Origin: Piromyces finnis
Lineage: Eukaryota > Neocallimastigomycota > Neocallimastigomycetes > Neocallimastigales > Neocallimastigaceae
DNA: 59,532 nucleotides
Assembly: GCA_002104945.1 (NCBI GenBank)
Contig: MCFH01000102.1
Coordinates: 1 to 59,532, forward strand
Reading direction: 5' to 3'
Every line of letters starts with the position of its first letter. Position 1 is the stretch's first letter. A program made the position numbers and the translations under genes. The notes below the pieces were generated by a model. That model had not been told where the DNA came from, made no database searches, and was given only the letters and a program-made list of their open reading frames with translations. This document shows positions 22,681 to 34,759 of the stretch, in pieces.

Positions 22681-24049
22681 AATTTATGTTTGAGTGAAGA
22701 AAAAAATGCATTTGTGATTCCTTCTACTACGAGCTGAAAAGGAAATTGAAGCAATGGAAAGTTTCTTTCTTAAGATGTGTAAGATTTTATTCCAGTCTTT
22801 CGTTGAACCATGAACCTTGACTAAAAAAAGTGATCATTGAAATTCTTATATTGATATTTATTCCATACTTGAATAATATTTTTAGAATTTCTTTATTTCT
22901 AAGTCAAAAAAGTTATATGTAATTAAGTTATTGTTTCATTTTTATTCACACTGACGATTTTTAAATATTTCATTGCATATATTAAAATATATTAAAATTG
23001 AGAATAGAATTGGATTTATGTTTTGTTTTGCTTTGTTTTTTTTTTTTTTTTTTTTACTAATATTAATTTAAAATCTCGCTTTAATACTTCCTATTATATT
23101 TTTATAATAAAACCATTATCCTATTTAAAATATTTCACAAATTCATAATCTCTTTCACATTCATAATTTTCAAATAGTTCTTTCAATATGCTTTTCAATA
23201 TTTTTTTTTCTTTTGAATTAATAAACAGTTTAATAACTTTAAATCTTAAGAATTAAAATATCTCTATTTATACAAATCATATATATTTAGATTGTATTAC
23301 TATTGTATATTTTTCATTTTTATAATAATCATTGTTCATTTCTATCTATATATATATTATGTTTTATAACATGAGTTATATTAATATTATCATTTCATTA
23401 TAAAATTGAAAAAGATAAAATGATATTTATCCCATTTATATTTATATAAAAAGACCATTTTTACAATGTTCAAATTCTTTTCTTAACAAAAAAAAAAAAA
23501 AAAAATGAAAATTTATTTATAATTAAATTTTATAAAACATTTTGCCACCAATCATATTTTAATATAAAAATATTTTTTCAATGGATGTAACATCTAATAA
23601 CTTTCTTTTTTATTATTATTGTTATTACATTTTATATTTTAATGTTTATATTTTTTAACTTTAATAGTTTTAATTTTAATTATCATACTTTTACAATACT
23701 TTATTGTATTGTTTTATTGTTATTTGACTTTTCATTTTTATTATAAAAAATATCAAATTAAAAAAAAAAAAAAATATATATATATAATAAAATAAATTCC
23801 ATCGGATTTATTTCCGCATTTTAGATGTCCATTTTATCTTTAGTTATTAGAGAATTTTAAAATTAATGGAAGCTACTTCAATAACTTTTAAAAACTAAAT
23901 ATAATATAAAATAAAAATAGATTACTTTTCATTCTAATTCTATTACTATCATAATTATTTTATATTAGCTGATAATTTATAAATTTAATATTCCTGTAAT
24001 ACATGATTAGTTGGAATTAATTATTGAATATGATTGTTTTAATCCATAC
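22681..24049. other. Intergenic, possibly LINE 5' remnant at its start
   Basis: 22681-22840 still looks weakly coding on the minus strand and may be upstream LINE sequence. Beyond it lie a T21 tract (23036-23056) and an A run near 23489. Nothing else is recognised. Confidence 0.4.
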
Positions 24050-24735
24050 TAATTGACTGCGATTTATCCACTTGTTAGTGGTCCATTATTAACTATGAGA
24101 GCTTAGGGAAGGACTCAAAATATAGAAATACATGTACTAAATGTAAGAAAGGAAATTCATTAATTGATGGTAAATGTGTTTGTAGTAATGGATTCATTTC
24201 CAATGAAGAAGGTGTTTGTGTTATTGAACTAATAGCTACTACTTCTACTACTACTATTGAACCAACTACTGATTCAACTTCTATTATTGAAGAAAAAGTA
24301 ACTGAAGTTAAAGATGAAGAAAAATACAGAAGAAGAACCTTCATTAAGTTCAGATGAAGAAAAAGCAGAAGAAGTAACACCAGTTGAAGAAGTTGAAGAA
24401 ATTGATTTAGCTGATGAAAATGTTAACGAAGATGTTATTGAAGATGAAAAATCCACTGAATTAGATGAAAATGATGAAATTAAAGAAGAAATCAATTCAA
24501 CTACCATTAGACATATTACTAAAACTGTTACTGTAATGAGACAAACCATTCCAGCAACTAAAAAACCAAAAAAGACCATTCGTAAATGCCGTGTTATACT
24601 CCATCATCAAAAATCACACATAATGTAGATGAATGGACGGTGAACAATATACAGAAAATACAGAAGATTCGGATTATTTGATTACTAATTGTAATGATAC
24701 ATTATATATAAAAACGATATTGAAATTGTCACTAA
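24050..24735 (+). pseudogene. Cys-rich (EGF-like) secreted protein relic
   Basis: A plus-strand frame reads a cysteine pattern NTCTKCKKGNSLIDGKCVC, then SNGFISNEEGVCV, a Thr/Ser-rich stretch, and an acidic stretch rich in Glu-Glu. The frame shifts in an A run near 24318-24323, and the continuation (24314-24628) is acidic and ends in a basic segment. Further shifts occur near 24600. A TAG lies upstream within the Cys-rich part, and no start or signal peptide is visible. The EGF-like module with a Thr-rich linker suggests an extracellular or wall-associated protein. The function is unknown. Confidence 0.5.
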
Positions 24736-25499
24736 AATACTAAATTAAATTATTAATATATTTTATATAATAATTTAATATATTAATTTTATTTTAAAGT
24801 ATTTTATTCCTTTTAACTTTATATAAAATAAATTTATGAATACTATGATGTAATTTTTTAATATTTATAAATGTATTTATAATATATTAATATCTCTGAT
24901 ACTCATGATAGTAGTACTTTCGCTATATACGCTATAGATACTTTTGGTAAAAATTCTTTTCCTACGAATATATTTAGAAGTATTAAAAAAAATTAGAAGA
25001 TTAGGTGGCAGAACTCAAGAATTAGATATATGTAAGATGCATATTTATTAGCTGTTATTTTTTCTGATTGAAAAATTAACATATTTATATCTCTTCCTAA
25101 ATCTCCCATAACATATTTAATATAAAGGTATTTTATATTTTATTATTGATAAATTTACTTAATAAATTAGAATTGAATCTATTAAAAAATATAATGTTCA
25201 AATAAATATAATTTTTCAATAAAAATAATACCTTGTTGTCCAAGCGATTTGGTCTTAATATTTTATTTGTATCATTAATTAATTTAAATTATAAAAATAA
25301 TAAAATAAATCAAAATGATGTAAGAATTAAAAATAATACATAAAATTTTATTGCTTTTTTGTATTAATTGATTTATAAAATATTCATTAATCACTAAATT
25401 TTCAACTTTACTTAATGTAATATTAAAAAAAATAATGCATTTTATTAAATATTTTTAAAAATTCAATAAGTTTCTCTTGTTGAATAGTGTTCAAAAATA
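24736..25499. other. Intergenic, one small coding-like patch
   Basis: A short patch at about 24890-24985 reads DTHDSSTFAIYAIDTFGKN on the plus strand before stops. It is too short to name. The remainder is A+T-rich spacer. Confidence 0.35.
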
Positions 25500-27005
25500 A
25501 TAAAAAATTAATTTTCTAATAAATATGATTTAATTGCATATTCATAATATTTTATATTATTCAAATACGAAAATATAAAGTGTACAAGCGGAATTAAATT
25601 ATTTTTTATTTTATAACAGTAATAAAAAAATTTCAACGTCATTATCTGTAAAACCAAAATACATTGTTGTCCAGTTAGGTGATGTAATTGTAAATTCATT
25701 AAATTCATTTTGAAAATTAAAATCTAGATCTCTTATATACTCATTGATAGGTAAAATAAATAAATTAAATTAATTGAACTTTTAATAGAATAATAATATT
25801 ATGTTATTTGTTATATTAAAAAAGTTTTAAAATAAGAAGAAAAATAAAAAGGCTGTTAATTAAATCAATATTTCTTTCTTCATTATAATGTTTTATTTAT
25901 AACATTAAATTAATTATTTTATTTTATAATCTTCTTTTCTTTCTTGTTGTTTTTCTTATTTCTTTTTTAGTATTATTTACGGTACTCTTTGTTATTCTTG
26001 TTCTTCCTCTTGTTCTTTTTCTTGCTTATGTTTTTGTTGTTGTCTTTGTAATTTTAACATATTTCTTATTATCTTCAATGATTTGATTTAACATACTATT
26101 TTTATATATTTTAATTTGATTTAAACTTTCATCTTTTTCAGTTGATTTGGGCTCATCTACTTAAATTCAAACTTTTTCAAATCGTCTTGGTCGTACTATC
26201 AAATATACATTTCTATCATTGTTAATAAAAGTTTGTATCATTCTAGTTTTATCAACAAAATAAAACTTATCAAGATCAACATCTATATACGCTTCTCCAG
26301 AATATACTTTTTTTGGCATTTCTTTTCTTTTGAATTTCTCACCATAATTTATTTCATAAATTACATCACATTCTTCTTTATAGATAGCTATTCCATATTT
26401 AATAATTTTTTCATTTTTTTTATTTAAGCTTTTTCCATTAAATATTAATTCTTCATTATTATCCAATGCTTCATAACAACTTTTATTAAATTCAACATTT
26501 TTTAGTTTTTCTTTCATTATAAAATAAATATTTTTTGATGAAAATTTACTATTATCACCGTCATTTTGATATTTCTTATCAACAAATAATAATTCACGAA
26601 TATTGCTTTTTTCATTAAAATTATTCTTAGTAATAATTTTATAATCGTCTTCTAAACATAACAATGAATAGATATTAGCATAGCATAATAATTATCTAAA
26701 AAGCTAGATTGGTTATCATAATAGTTGACTATATTATTAATTTTACTTTCAAGAAATTCTTTTATTCTTTCTTCATCATAATATTCTATAAAATTAATTC
26801 CATTAATTATTTCATTGTTACTTTTATACAAATTCTTTTTCCATTCAATAAACTTATCTTTAATTAATTCTTCAATTACTTTATTTCTTATTATTAATTT
26901 TTTATTATTTTCATTTTCTGTATTAATATCAATTAGATAATCATATTCAATAAATAATGACCAAATAATACAAAGTTCAATTTCTGTATTTATACACTTT
27001 TATTC
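25500..27005 (-). pseudogene. AAA-ATPase-like / PD-(D/E)XK nuclease family, second dead copy
   Basis: Minus strand. An N-terminal helical part (27005-26690) reads well until a 5-bp tandem duplication (AGCAT AGCAT, 26677-26686) shifts the frame. The following 165 codons (26664-26167) hold a nuclease tail NEKIIKYGIAIYKEECDVIY, then YSGEAYIDVDLDKFYFVDKT and RPRRFEKV at the Walker A position, where the family normally has RPRRFGKS. After a stop, bases 26040-26160 match the other relic at 14820-14930, and 25690 reads YFGFTDNDV, a block from the end of the AAA domain, so the middle of the domain has been lost. These proteins are thought to be ATP-dependent nucleases or mobile-type defence proteins; the role in fungi is unknown. 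Confidence 0.65.
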
Positions 27006-28594
27006 ATCATCATTCGATTAAATAATTAAAACATTAATAAATATAATATATTATATATATAATATATTCATTATATTTTTAATATATAATAAATAATTAT
27101 AATATAAAAAATAAATGTTATATTAATATTTAGTAATATTTGAATGTATTAATTATTATAATTACATCGTTAATAAATTGTATTTATATCTTCTTTTATC
27201 TATTGAGATATTTAAATTATAAATATAATAGAATATATTATATGAGTATACTTTCTCTTTACGATAATTTTTAAATTAAATGAAGTAATAAAATAAAAGA
27301 AGATACTATATCCTATTAATTATTATTGGTTAATATTTCTTAATTAGCCTGCTTTGTATTTAATTAAAATGAGTAAAACTAGGTGAGTAATTGTTGGAAA
27401 ATCAGTCTTGAATGAAAACTAGTCTAATACTACTACATTGACTATTTACTATATTAACTACTACTTCATTGAACTATTATTACTTCTACTACACACTATT
27501 ACTACTACTATTACTACTAATAATAATAATAACCTCCTAATATAATAGAAATATATTTCTTTTATTGGAATAATTATTTTAAAGTTTTATATTAAATATT
27601 TTTATAAAATATTATATTTTGTTGTCTACTAATTTCTTTTGATAATTATATAAAATTTATTGTTTTATTTAATTCTCTTTAAATTATAATCCTTTTTTAT
27701 TTTTAATATTTGTAGTTATAAAATATTAATGAAATAATAAAATATTTTATCAATACATTCCTTCAATTTGATACTATTTTTTTAAATAACTTTTAATAGA
27801 AAGCATTTCATTCTTTCTATTTAAAAACACTTTTTTTTTTTTTTCTTTCCTTTTAATACTATTATCCATATTTATTATTATTTATTATTTATTATTTATA
27901 TTATTTATTTATAAATTAAATAGCCCTAGCCACCACCATTAATTTTATTCAAAAAGTTTTTTAATTACAATTTACTTTTTCATTTTAAATAGAATAATGA
28001 ATAGAATAATAGAATAATGGCATTCATAATAAATATTATAAAATATTATAAATATAAATAAAGGAAAAATAAAAATGTATAGTATGCCTTTTTATTAAAA
28101 ATAATAAATAAAAAAAATGGTAGGTGTTATTATGAGATTTTAATATTAATATATTTAAAATTGTGTTGTTTTTGTAAAGTATTCCTTGTAATAAAAACAT
28201 CCCATAATAAATTCACTTTTTAATATGCTATTGACTGAATAGATTATGTAATCTGTATTTATAAAAGATAAACCCTTAATATAGAAAGGTATATTAACAT
28301 CCACAATAAGTATAATTCTAATGTATCTTACTTTACACTATTAATAAAATATTCAAAATTCATAGTTTTAATAATATTAAAATAATGATATAACTAAAGA
28401 TTAATATTACAAGATATTAGATATTGTTTCCCCTCCCACTTTCTTATTCATGCCTATTTAAATAAAAAAGATTACATTCTATTTTCCAAATTGTATGTAC
28501 AACAATATATATATTTATTGTGTGCTACATAATGTATATATTGTGGCTTATACCTTTGATCTATTACAATACATTAATCATTGTAATACATTCT
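27006..28594. other. Intergenic with short ACT/AAT triplet runs
   Basis: A+T-rich spacer. An imperfect ACT/AAT triplet-repeat patch lies at about 27430-27530. No gene is supported. Confidence 0.5.
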
Positions 28595-29029
28595 CAAAGT
28601 TTTTTTTTATTTAATCAGCATTTAAAAAAGTGGAAGAAAAGAATCCTTTTCTCCAATGAATTATACTATAATCCATTTTATTATGGGTTAATTTATATAA
28701 TTCTTTCAATTCATTATTATCATTTGTATTTAATTTGCGGAAATAACTTAATGCTGATTGTGTTACAGGTTTACCAACTGATTGAGCTGCTAAAATACCA
28801 ACATGAGTATTTTACGAGACTTGATTTTATCCACAATTATTTTAGTAAACTTATCACAGTCAATTTCTTCTGCTTTGATTTTTTTCTTTAAATAATTTCT
28901 TACTTTATTATTTATTTGATCAATATAAGGAATCAATCTTTTATTTTCTTTAAAATTTTTAGAAATTTCGTTACATATATAATCAATATCTTCAACAGAA
29001 AAATATTGTATATTTTGAGATTCTTCCAT
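28595..29029 (-). pseudogene. RNA polymerase largest-subunit-like fragment
   Basis: An ATG-led frame of 79 codons (29029-28790) starts MEESQNIQYFSVEDIDYI. One base out of frame, after a run of four A, it continues with VGILAAQSVGKPVTQSAL (28802-28749) and then a segment ending ELKELYKLTHNK. The AAQS-G-P-TQ motif is the conserved stretch before the trigger loop of multi-subunit RNA polymerase beta-prime/RPB1. In cellular RPB1 the next residues are a conserved TFH-containing motif, not seen here, and the 79-residue lead-in does not resemble the fungal nuclear enzymes, so a divergent (viral or plasmid) polymerase is possible. The fragment lacks every other RPB1 domain, and the frameshift makes it dead. 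It lies next to the other odd pseudogene at 29641-31465, on the same strand. Confidence 0.5.
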
Positions 29030-29640
29030 ATTTGAAATATTTATTTAAAATATATTTATATATTTATAAAATATTTATAAAATATTTAAATAAAATATCT
29101 ACAAAATATTTACTATAAATTTACAAAATATTTATAAAGTATTATTAATTATCATTTTATAATTTAATACATATATATGAATTATAAATAAATTATACAA
29201 TCTTTTTATAAAGAATTTACAAGAGAACTCAATATTTTTAAAAAATTATTTTAATTTAATACATATTTTATGATTTTATACTAAACACAGTTTATTAATT
29301 AATATACATAATTAATCTATAAATAACCTTTATAAATTAATGATATTAAAACTATTTACATTAATACATATAGAATATCATGAAATTAATTATACATTAC
29401 TAATAATATATATATATCATTATACATATATATTATATATTATTATTATACATATTGCAATGAATTAATATTATGCTTTTAAATATAAATTTGTTAATTC
29501 TTTATGATAACAAATTACAATATTGAATTCCAATTTTAAAAATTATTATTTAAATAATAACAAAATAAATAAATAAATATAAAATTTAAAAAAAAAAATA
29601 ATTTTATGCATCTACGATAGTATTAATATCTTATTAACTA
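29030..29640. other. Intergenic
   Basis: A+T-rich with many short TA-rich repeats. Nothing is recognised. Confidence 0.5.
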
Positions 29641-31465
29641 AAAAATCATATAAATAGAATTATTTTTGAAAGATGAATAGGTAGATCCATCTAAATTTCT
29701 TTTTAATATTAAATAAGGTTTATTAAGGATAGTTGATTTTAATATTTCTATGGATGCTTTACATGGATAATAAACTTCATTATCCCATACACCATAAATA
29801 ATAACTTTTTTATTGTTTTCATCCATAATACTATAATGATATGCAGTTATATTTTTAATATTTTTACATAAAAAAGAAAATGATGGTAGTGTATTGTATA
29901 ATTTATCATTATCTTTTATTATCGGTATTGTTGGTATTATTTCTGAATAAATCGATCTCCATAAATATACCTTTTTATCTGGAAATTCCTTTTCTGTTAT
30001 TAAAACTGCTTTATTATCTGAAACTTATTGTTTAATGTATTTAGTTAATGTAGCATTATCTATGATTGAAATTGAATTTTTTTAAACATAGAAAATATAG
30101 CTTGAACAAAATCATCATTAAAATTGAACAAATTCTTATCTGAACTTACTACATATTCATATCTATAATTAGGAAGTGTATATAATTTACATGTATTTAA
30201 CATTATTATTAAAAAGGAAAAAGAAGAATTACAATTGTAGACATAATCAAAAACACAATATGGATATATACTCATATTATTATCTACTGAAAAAGAAAGT
30301 ATATTAATATCATTGTAATTGTAATTTTCATTTATTAATTTTAATTGTTTATTCTTAAACTTTTCTTTTACACAATTTATTAATTCCTTCTGACTAGGAA
30401 TATTAATATGTTTATTTCATTTAGAGCATATTATAAATTTATTATTTATTTCTGGAATATCAAAATATTGTCTATATAAACCTTGTAATTCATAACCATA
30501 AGAAAAGGAAATTTTCCTTTACAATGTTTGTCTAATTTATATGCTATATTAAAATAAACAGATTTTTCTTTTTCTTTGTACTTTCTTATCACTTTAACAC
30601 ATTAAGGAACAACATTTGATTCTTATTCTAAATCAAATAATATCTTTTTATTATGAAATACAAAGTTATTATCAGTAGAATTTTTATTTGTTGAAAGAAT
30701 AATTTTATATCCTGAATTTTCTGGTGATCTATAATAATTATTATACCACTGTACATACGGTAAATTATTCTTAATACATTTTTCTTTATCAGCAATTACT
30801 GGTAATATCTTATCCTTATTATAAAAATATCTAGTATAATATTTTCCAAATAATCGATTATAATTTATTTTTAATGGAATATTTAATTCTTTATTTTTTT
30901 TATAATAATTTACATGAAAATCAATATACAATAAATAAAGATATTTTAATATTATTTTAACAGTCATATACATATACCATTCTAATTCTTGAAATTGGAT
31001 ATTTTCTGTAAATTGTTTATATTTATTATATAGTTTCATATTTAATGACTGATTAAAGATATTTATTGTATATACCAATTTTTCTTTATTTTTTATTATA
31101 TCTTCATTTTCATCGGTATATATATAGGGATATAAAGCATTTTCATATAACATCAAATCAAACAATTGAAAATTTATATTTATTGGATAAGTAAAAGAAA
31201 CAATACTTGGTTTGAATCTAATTAGTATTTGATTACTCGAATAATTTAAACATGGTAATAATTTACAAATAATATTATCATAAGTATCTCTTTCATAAAA
31301 AGTTATTTTATTTCCAGTGATTCTTATACTATCATGACAACCTTTAATAATTATGAAATTATCTGAATCTTTAACATCCTTATTTTTATTAATAATTATT
31401 ATTTTATGTTCATTAGATAAAAAATGTTTATCTAGTAAATTACGGATTAATTCAATAATATCCAT
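29641..31465 (-). pseudogene. Broken gene of about 600 codons, possibly viral transcription factor-like
   Basis: An intact 280-codon N-terminal frame (31465-30623, MDIIELIRNLLDKHF) ends at TAA. Coding continues past it through a second TAA, a one-base shift near 30512, a TGA near 30417, then the open pieces 30275-30060 and 29826-29638. Typical phrases are LFGKYYTRYFYNKDKILPVI near residue 205 and a Cys/Pro-bearing block HCKGKFPFSYGY after the first breaks. There is no signal peptide or membrane segment. The arrangement recalls large-subunit early transcription factors of nucleocytoplasmic large DNA viruses, but this is an impression and not a match I can verify. A decayed second copy lies at 2740-3540. 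Its neighbour on the same strand is the polymerase-like fragment. Confidence 0.5.
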
Positions 31466-32370
31466 TAATTATAAATTAATTTTATATTAAATATAAATTA
31501 AAATTATTTTATTAATATATAAATTATAATATATACTAATCATTTTATAATTGTGAATGTTTATTTATTAATTTAATGTTATATAAAAATATATGGTAAA
31601 TATAAGTAAATATATATTTAAAATAAATTATAATGTATTATAATTATTAAAAAAAAATATATTTATTACTATTAAAATAACTTATTAATATATTTTGAAA
31701 TAAATATATAAAAAAAAATACTTACTAAACTAGTTAGAAGTAATATAATATTCTTTTTAACAACATTTTTTTAATATATATTATATAAAAAGTATTTTTT
31801 ATTTGAAAATAATATTGATTTAAAAATAAATAGTTTATTTAAAAATAATATAAATATTTTTTATAATTAAAAGTTTTTAGTAAAATATGCTTCATCTTGG
31901 TAATTACAAGTTTATGAAAATTATAATATAATATTTATATCAATATTAATCATTTAGTATTCATATAATAAAGGAATGATGTTTAAATGTATTTACATTC
32001 ATTTGAATTATAAAATAAAATATTAAAAATAAAAGTTTATCTTAATTAAATATATATTATAGTTTCTATTTAATGTTGTTATTGTATTTAATATGATGTA
32101 ATTATTATATATTTTAAATAAAATATCTATTATAATCTATAAAAGAAAATAATAAGATATATAAATATAAAAGTAAATGTTTCAATAAAATAAAATATTA
32201 CATATTTTATAAATATATAAATAATTATTTCATTAATGCAAATTATATAATGTCTAAATAATAATTATTTATAAATATATAAAATATAAGAAATATCATT
32301 TTAAATATTTTATTTTAATTTTTTATTATAAGTTATAAAGATAATGTAATAATATAATAATATTTTTTGT
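31466..32370. other. Intergenic
   Basis: A+T-rich spacer between divergent transcription units. No open frame is seen. Confidence 0.5.
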
Positions 32371-32425
32371 TTTTTTTTTAATGGCATCAAATATTTTTAA
32401 ACTATATTATTAATATAAGATTAAT
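32371..32425 (+). promoter_or_regulatory. T-tract plus GGCATCAAATATTTT element, first copy
   Basis: A T tract followed by AATGGCATCAAATATTTTTAA and about 25 further bases closely matches 45931-45985. It lies about 100 bp upstream of the intact membrane-protein gene at 32472. A role in promoter or 5' UTR function is inferred only from conservation and position. Confidence 0.4.
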
Positions 32426-32471
32426 TATATTTCAGGTTTTATTTTATATAATTTTTATAAAATAGATTAAA

Positions 32472-33209
32472 ATGAAGGATATTATTTTAGTAATATTTTC
32501 ATATATATATTTTATATTATATTTTCATAATGGATATACACGTACTATAACTATTGAATCTATTGATATTCCAGATGAACTTATTAATCGTAAAGAAACA
32601 TGGGAACGAAAATATAGTAATGAAAATGAAATAAAAGAAGGTTATGTATTTCCTAGAATAGAATATTGTAAAAATAATTTGTGTACCTTTTTTGAAGAAT
32701 ATCAAAGTAAATATTTTATTGAATTTGATAATAACAATGGTACCATATATAGATATATATTAGGTAATTATGGAGATAGCTATAATACATCTGATCTTTA
32801 TCGTACAAGAACTATTAATAGTGAAACTGTTCATGTTTATATTGGTTGTAAAACAGATAATCAATGTTTCTCAGATAAATGTGTTAATAATATTTGTGTA
32901 TTTAATAATGAAGCTAACATTGAACGTTGTGATACTTTATATATAAAACATATTGTTCTTTCATCAAAGCCTAAACATTATACTCATTGTGGTCGTTTTC
33001 CTTATAGTTCTTGTACAAAATCTTCAGAGTGTTCGTTTAATAGTTGTAGTGGTAATGGATTATGTAGTAATGGTAGAAATTATGAACCTTCTGATAGTGA
33101 TATGATGACTGTAGCATTACATAGATGTGTTTTTGTAGCAATAATAATAGGTATTCTTACAATAACTTTTATTTGTTATTGTTATAAAAAATATTATAAG
33201 AAAAATTAG
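32472..33209 (+). CDS. Cys-rich type I membrane protein
   Basis: An intact 245-codon gene. Residues 1-21 form a signal peptide (MKDIILVIFSYIYFILYFHNG). The lumenal part carries two Cys clusters, GCKTDNQCFSDKCVNNICVF near residue 125 and SCTKSSECSFNSCSGNGLC near 180, a spacing (C-x4-C-x4-C-x4-C) seen in many secreted or wall-associated proteins of anaerobic gut fungi. One membrane segment follows at about 219-238, and the tail CYKKYYKKN is basic, so the C-terminus should be cytosolic. It is probably a cell-surface or secretory-pathway protein; its ligand is unknown. It stands alone in its orientation, 100 bp downstream of a conserved T-rich element. It is one of the few undamaged single-copy genes in this part of the window. 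Confidence 0.85.
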   Translation: MKDIILVIFSYIYFILYFHNGYTRTITIESIDIPDELINRKETWERKYSNENEIKEGYVFPRIEYCKNNLCTFFEEYQSKYFIEFDNNNGTIYRYILGNYGDSYNTSDLYRTRTINSETVHVYIGCKTDNQCFSDKCVNNICVFNNEANIERCDTLYIKHIVLSSKPKHYTHCGRFPYSSCTKSSECSFNSCSGNGLCSNGRNYEPSDSDMMTVALHRCVFVAIIIGILTITFICYCYKKYYKKN

Positions 33210-33392
33210 ACTAATAATAATTAATGATATTAATTATTTTAATATTTAATCAGAATAATATATTGTTTTTTTAAAATATATATTTATTTAAATAAATATT
33301 ATATTAATAAAAATAATTTTTTAATATAATCATTATTATTATTTAATTAATATTATATATTTATAAATAATAATAATATTTATTATTTTAAA

Positions 33393-33715
33393 ATGATTAA
33401 TTATTTATTATTATTTATAAAAATAATATATATTTGTGTAGTATTGTTAAAAATGAAATTATTGTGTATTAATATTTTATTTTTATTAATTAGAAATGTA
33501 TTTAGTACTAAATATCATGGTACATATTTAGAATTAGATAATTTTCCAAAAAAAAGCATATTTATTTGCCTATAATACTTGTGATAAAATGTATTTATGT
33601 AAAAAAAATGAAGGATATAAATGGTATGCTGCAGGAGATGTATTAAATGATTGTTATCAAAAAAGTAAAAAAAAAAGTGGTTCATTTGGAGCAGTATTTA
33701 GAGTAAATCCCCCCT
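33393..33715 (+). pseudogene. Secreted protein gene, frameshifted
   Basis: Possible starts are ATG 33393 or, more signal-peptide-like, ATG 33453 (MKLLCINILFLLIRNVFS). The frame reaches LELDNFPKK and then closes. One base over, across a run of eight A (33548-33555), coding resumes with AYNTCDKMYLCKKNEGYKW and AAGDVLNDCYQK, continuing to about 33710 where the composition changes abruptly. The protein would be secreted and Cys-bearing like its neighbour at 32472. The break is in a homopolymer, so a sequencing error cannot be excluded, but the missing 3' end still makes it incomplete. Confidence 0.55.
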
Positions 33716-34320
33716 TTTGAACGTGCCTTCATTTATTTAATAAATGGAGTTTCTCAAGGGGCTCTACTCATACTCATGGTACTGAAAGAGTAGAAAGAAT
33801 AAAATCCAAGTATTGCGCAATGGATGCTTGGTTAGTCTTTATTTGGAAATATTGTTAGGACTAAGCTCATGGTACTGGGCGAATAGAGTCGATAATTTGA
33901 GTGTTAGTTGTTATATCATATATCCCTTACACCTTCAACTTATTTTAGATAGTAGTTGCTTTAACAACTTTTATAACATATTATTTTAAACTTAAAATTG
34001 TTTGATTCGGTAGTATTAAATACTGATTTTGAATATTTTTTCATTTCATTTTTATTTTAGCTTTCATTGATAATTTGTTATCCCAGTTTACTACTTATTC
34101 TCTTTGTTCTTTTATTCCTTTTTTATTCTCTATATATTGATTAGTCAGATAGTTTTGTTTTCTTTCAGTTAGTTTGTTATTCCTTTCATTTATTCTTGAG
34201 TTTCGTGTGGGGTGCGGCTTTCATTACTATAATCATATTTAATCTTTTTATTTTTTTCTATTTCTATTTTTATTATTTTCGAGGGGCGCGGCTTTTTTTA
34301 TTTTTCTTTTATGATTTTAT
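33716..34320. other. Compositional island, possible inserted element
   Basis: It begins at a C6 run and is clearly richer in G+C than its flanks. It contains paired words: CTCATGGTACTG at about 33772 and again near 33867, and GGGGTGCGGCTTT near 34209 with a variant GGGGCGCGGCTTT near 34283. No open frame is seen. An insertion that truncated the preceding secreted-protein gene is plausible, but no terminal repeats were found. Confidence 0.4.
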
Positions 34321-34587
34321 ATGATTCAAGTAATATCTTTTTTATTTTTTATTTTTTGTAATTCACAATCACTCGGTACCTATTTCATTCTAAAAGTCAA
34401 TGGAAAATGCCCGCTAAAAGCCATGTTACTTATACACCCACTTTCTAAAAAACTCCCAATCTCTAGTAAAATATCTTGGAAATTCATTAATAAACTCAAA
34501 AACAATAGATCATACAAAAACAAACGATCTATCAAATCTACTACTAGTCCACTCTCTGACGATTTCTATTTTAGTCATTTAAATTAA
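34321..34587 (+). CDS. Small open frame in the island, uncertain
   Basis: Eighty-eight codons from ATG 34321, ending in SPLSDDFYFSHLN and TAA. It uses codons with C in third position (CTC, CCC, GCC, GAC) more than its neighbours, as the whole island does. Lys/Ser/Asn-rich, with a hydrophobic beginning. I do not recognise it. It may be part of a mobile element or simply chance. Confidence 0.25.
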   Translation: MIQVISFLFFIFCNSQSLGTYFILKVNGKCPLKAMLLIHPLSKKLPISSKISWKFINKLKNNRSYKNKRSIKSTTSPLSDDFYFSHLN

Positions 34588-34759
34588 ATTTGTTTTAAAA
34601 TTATTTAAATTATTAATTTTTAAGGGTTACACAATTAATTATAAATATAAAATTGAAAGAGTATAAATTTTTTTCTTAATTACAAATAAAATAATAATAA
34701 AATTAATAAAACAATAAGCTAATACTAGTTTTTATTTAAATATATTATAAATTTAAATT

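Noticed and set aside
24093-24579. Minus-strand open frames rich in Ser/Val/Leu
   Set aside because: Shadows of the acidic plus-strand protein relic.
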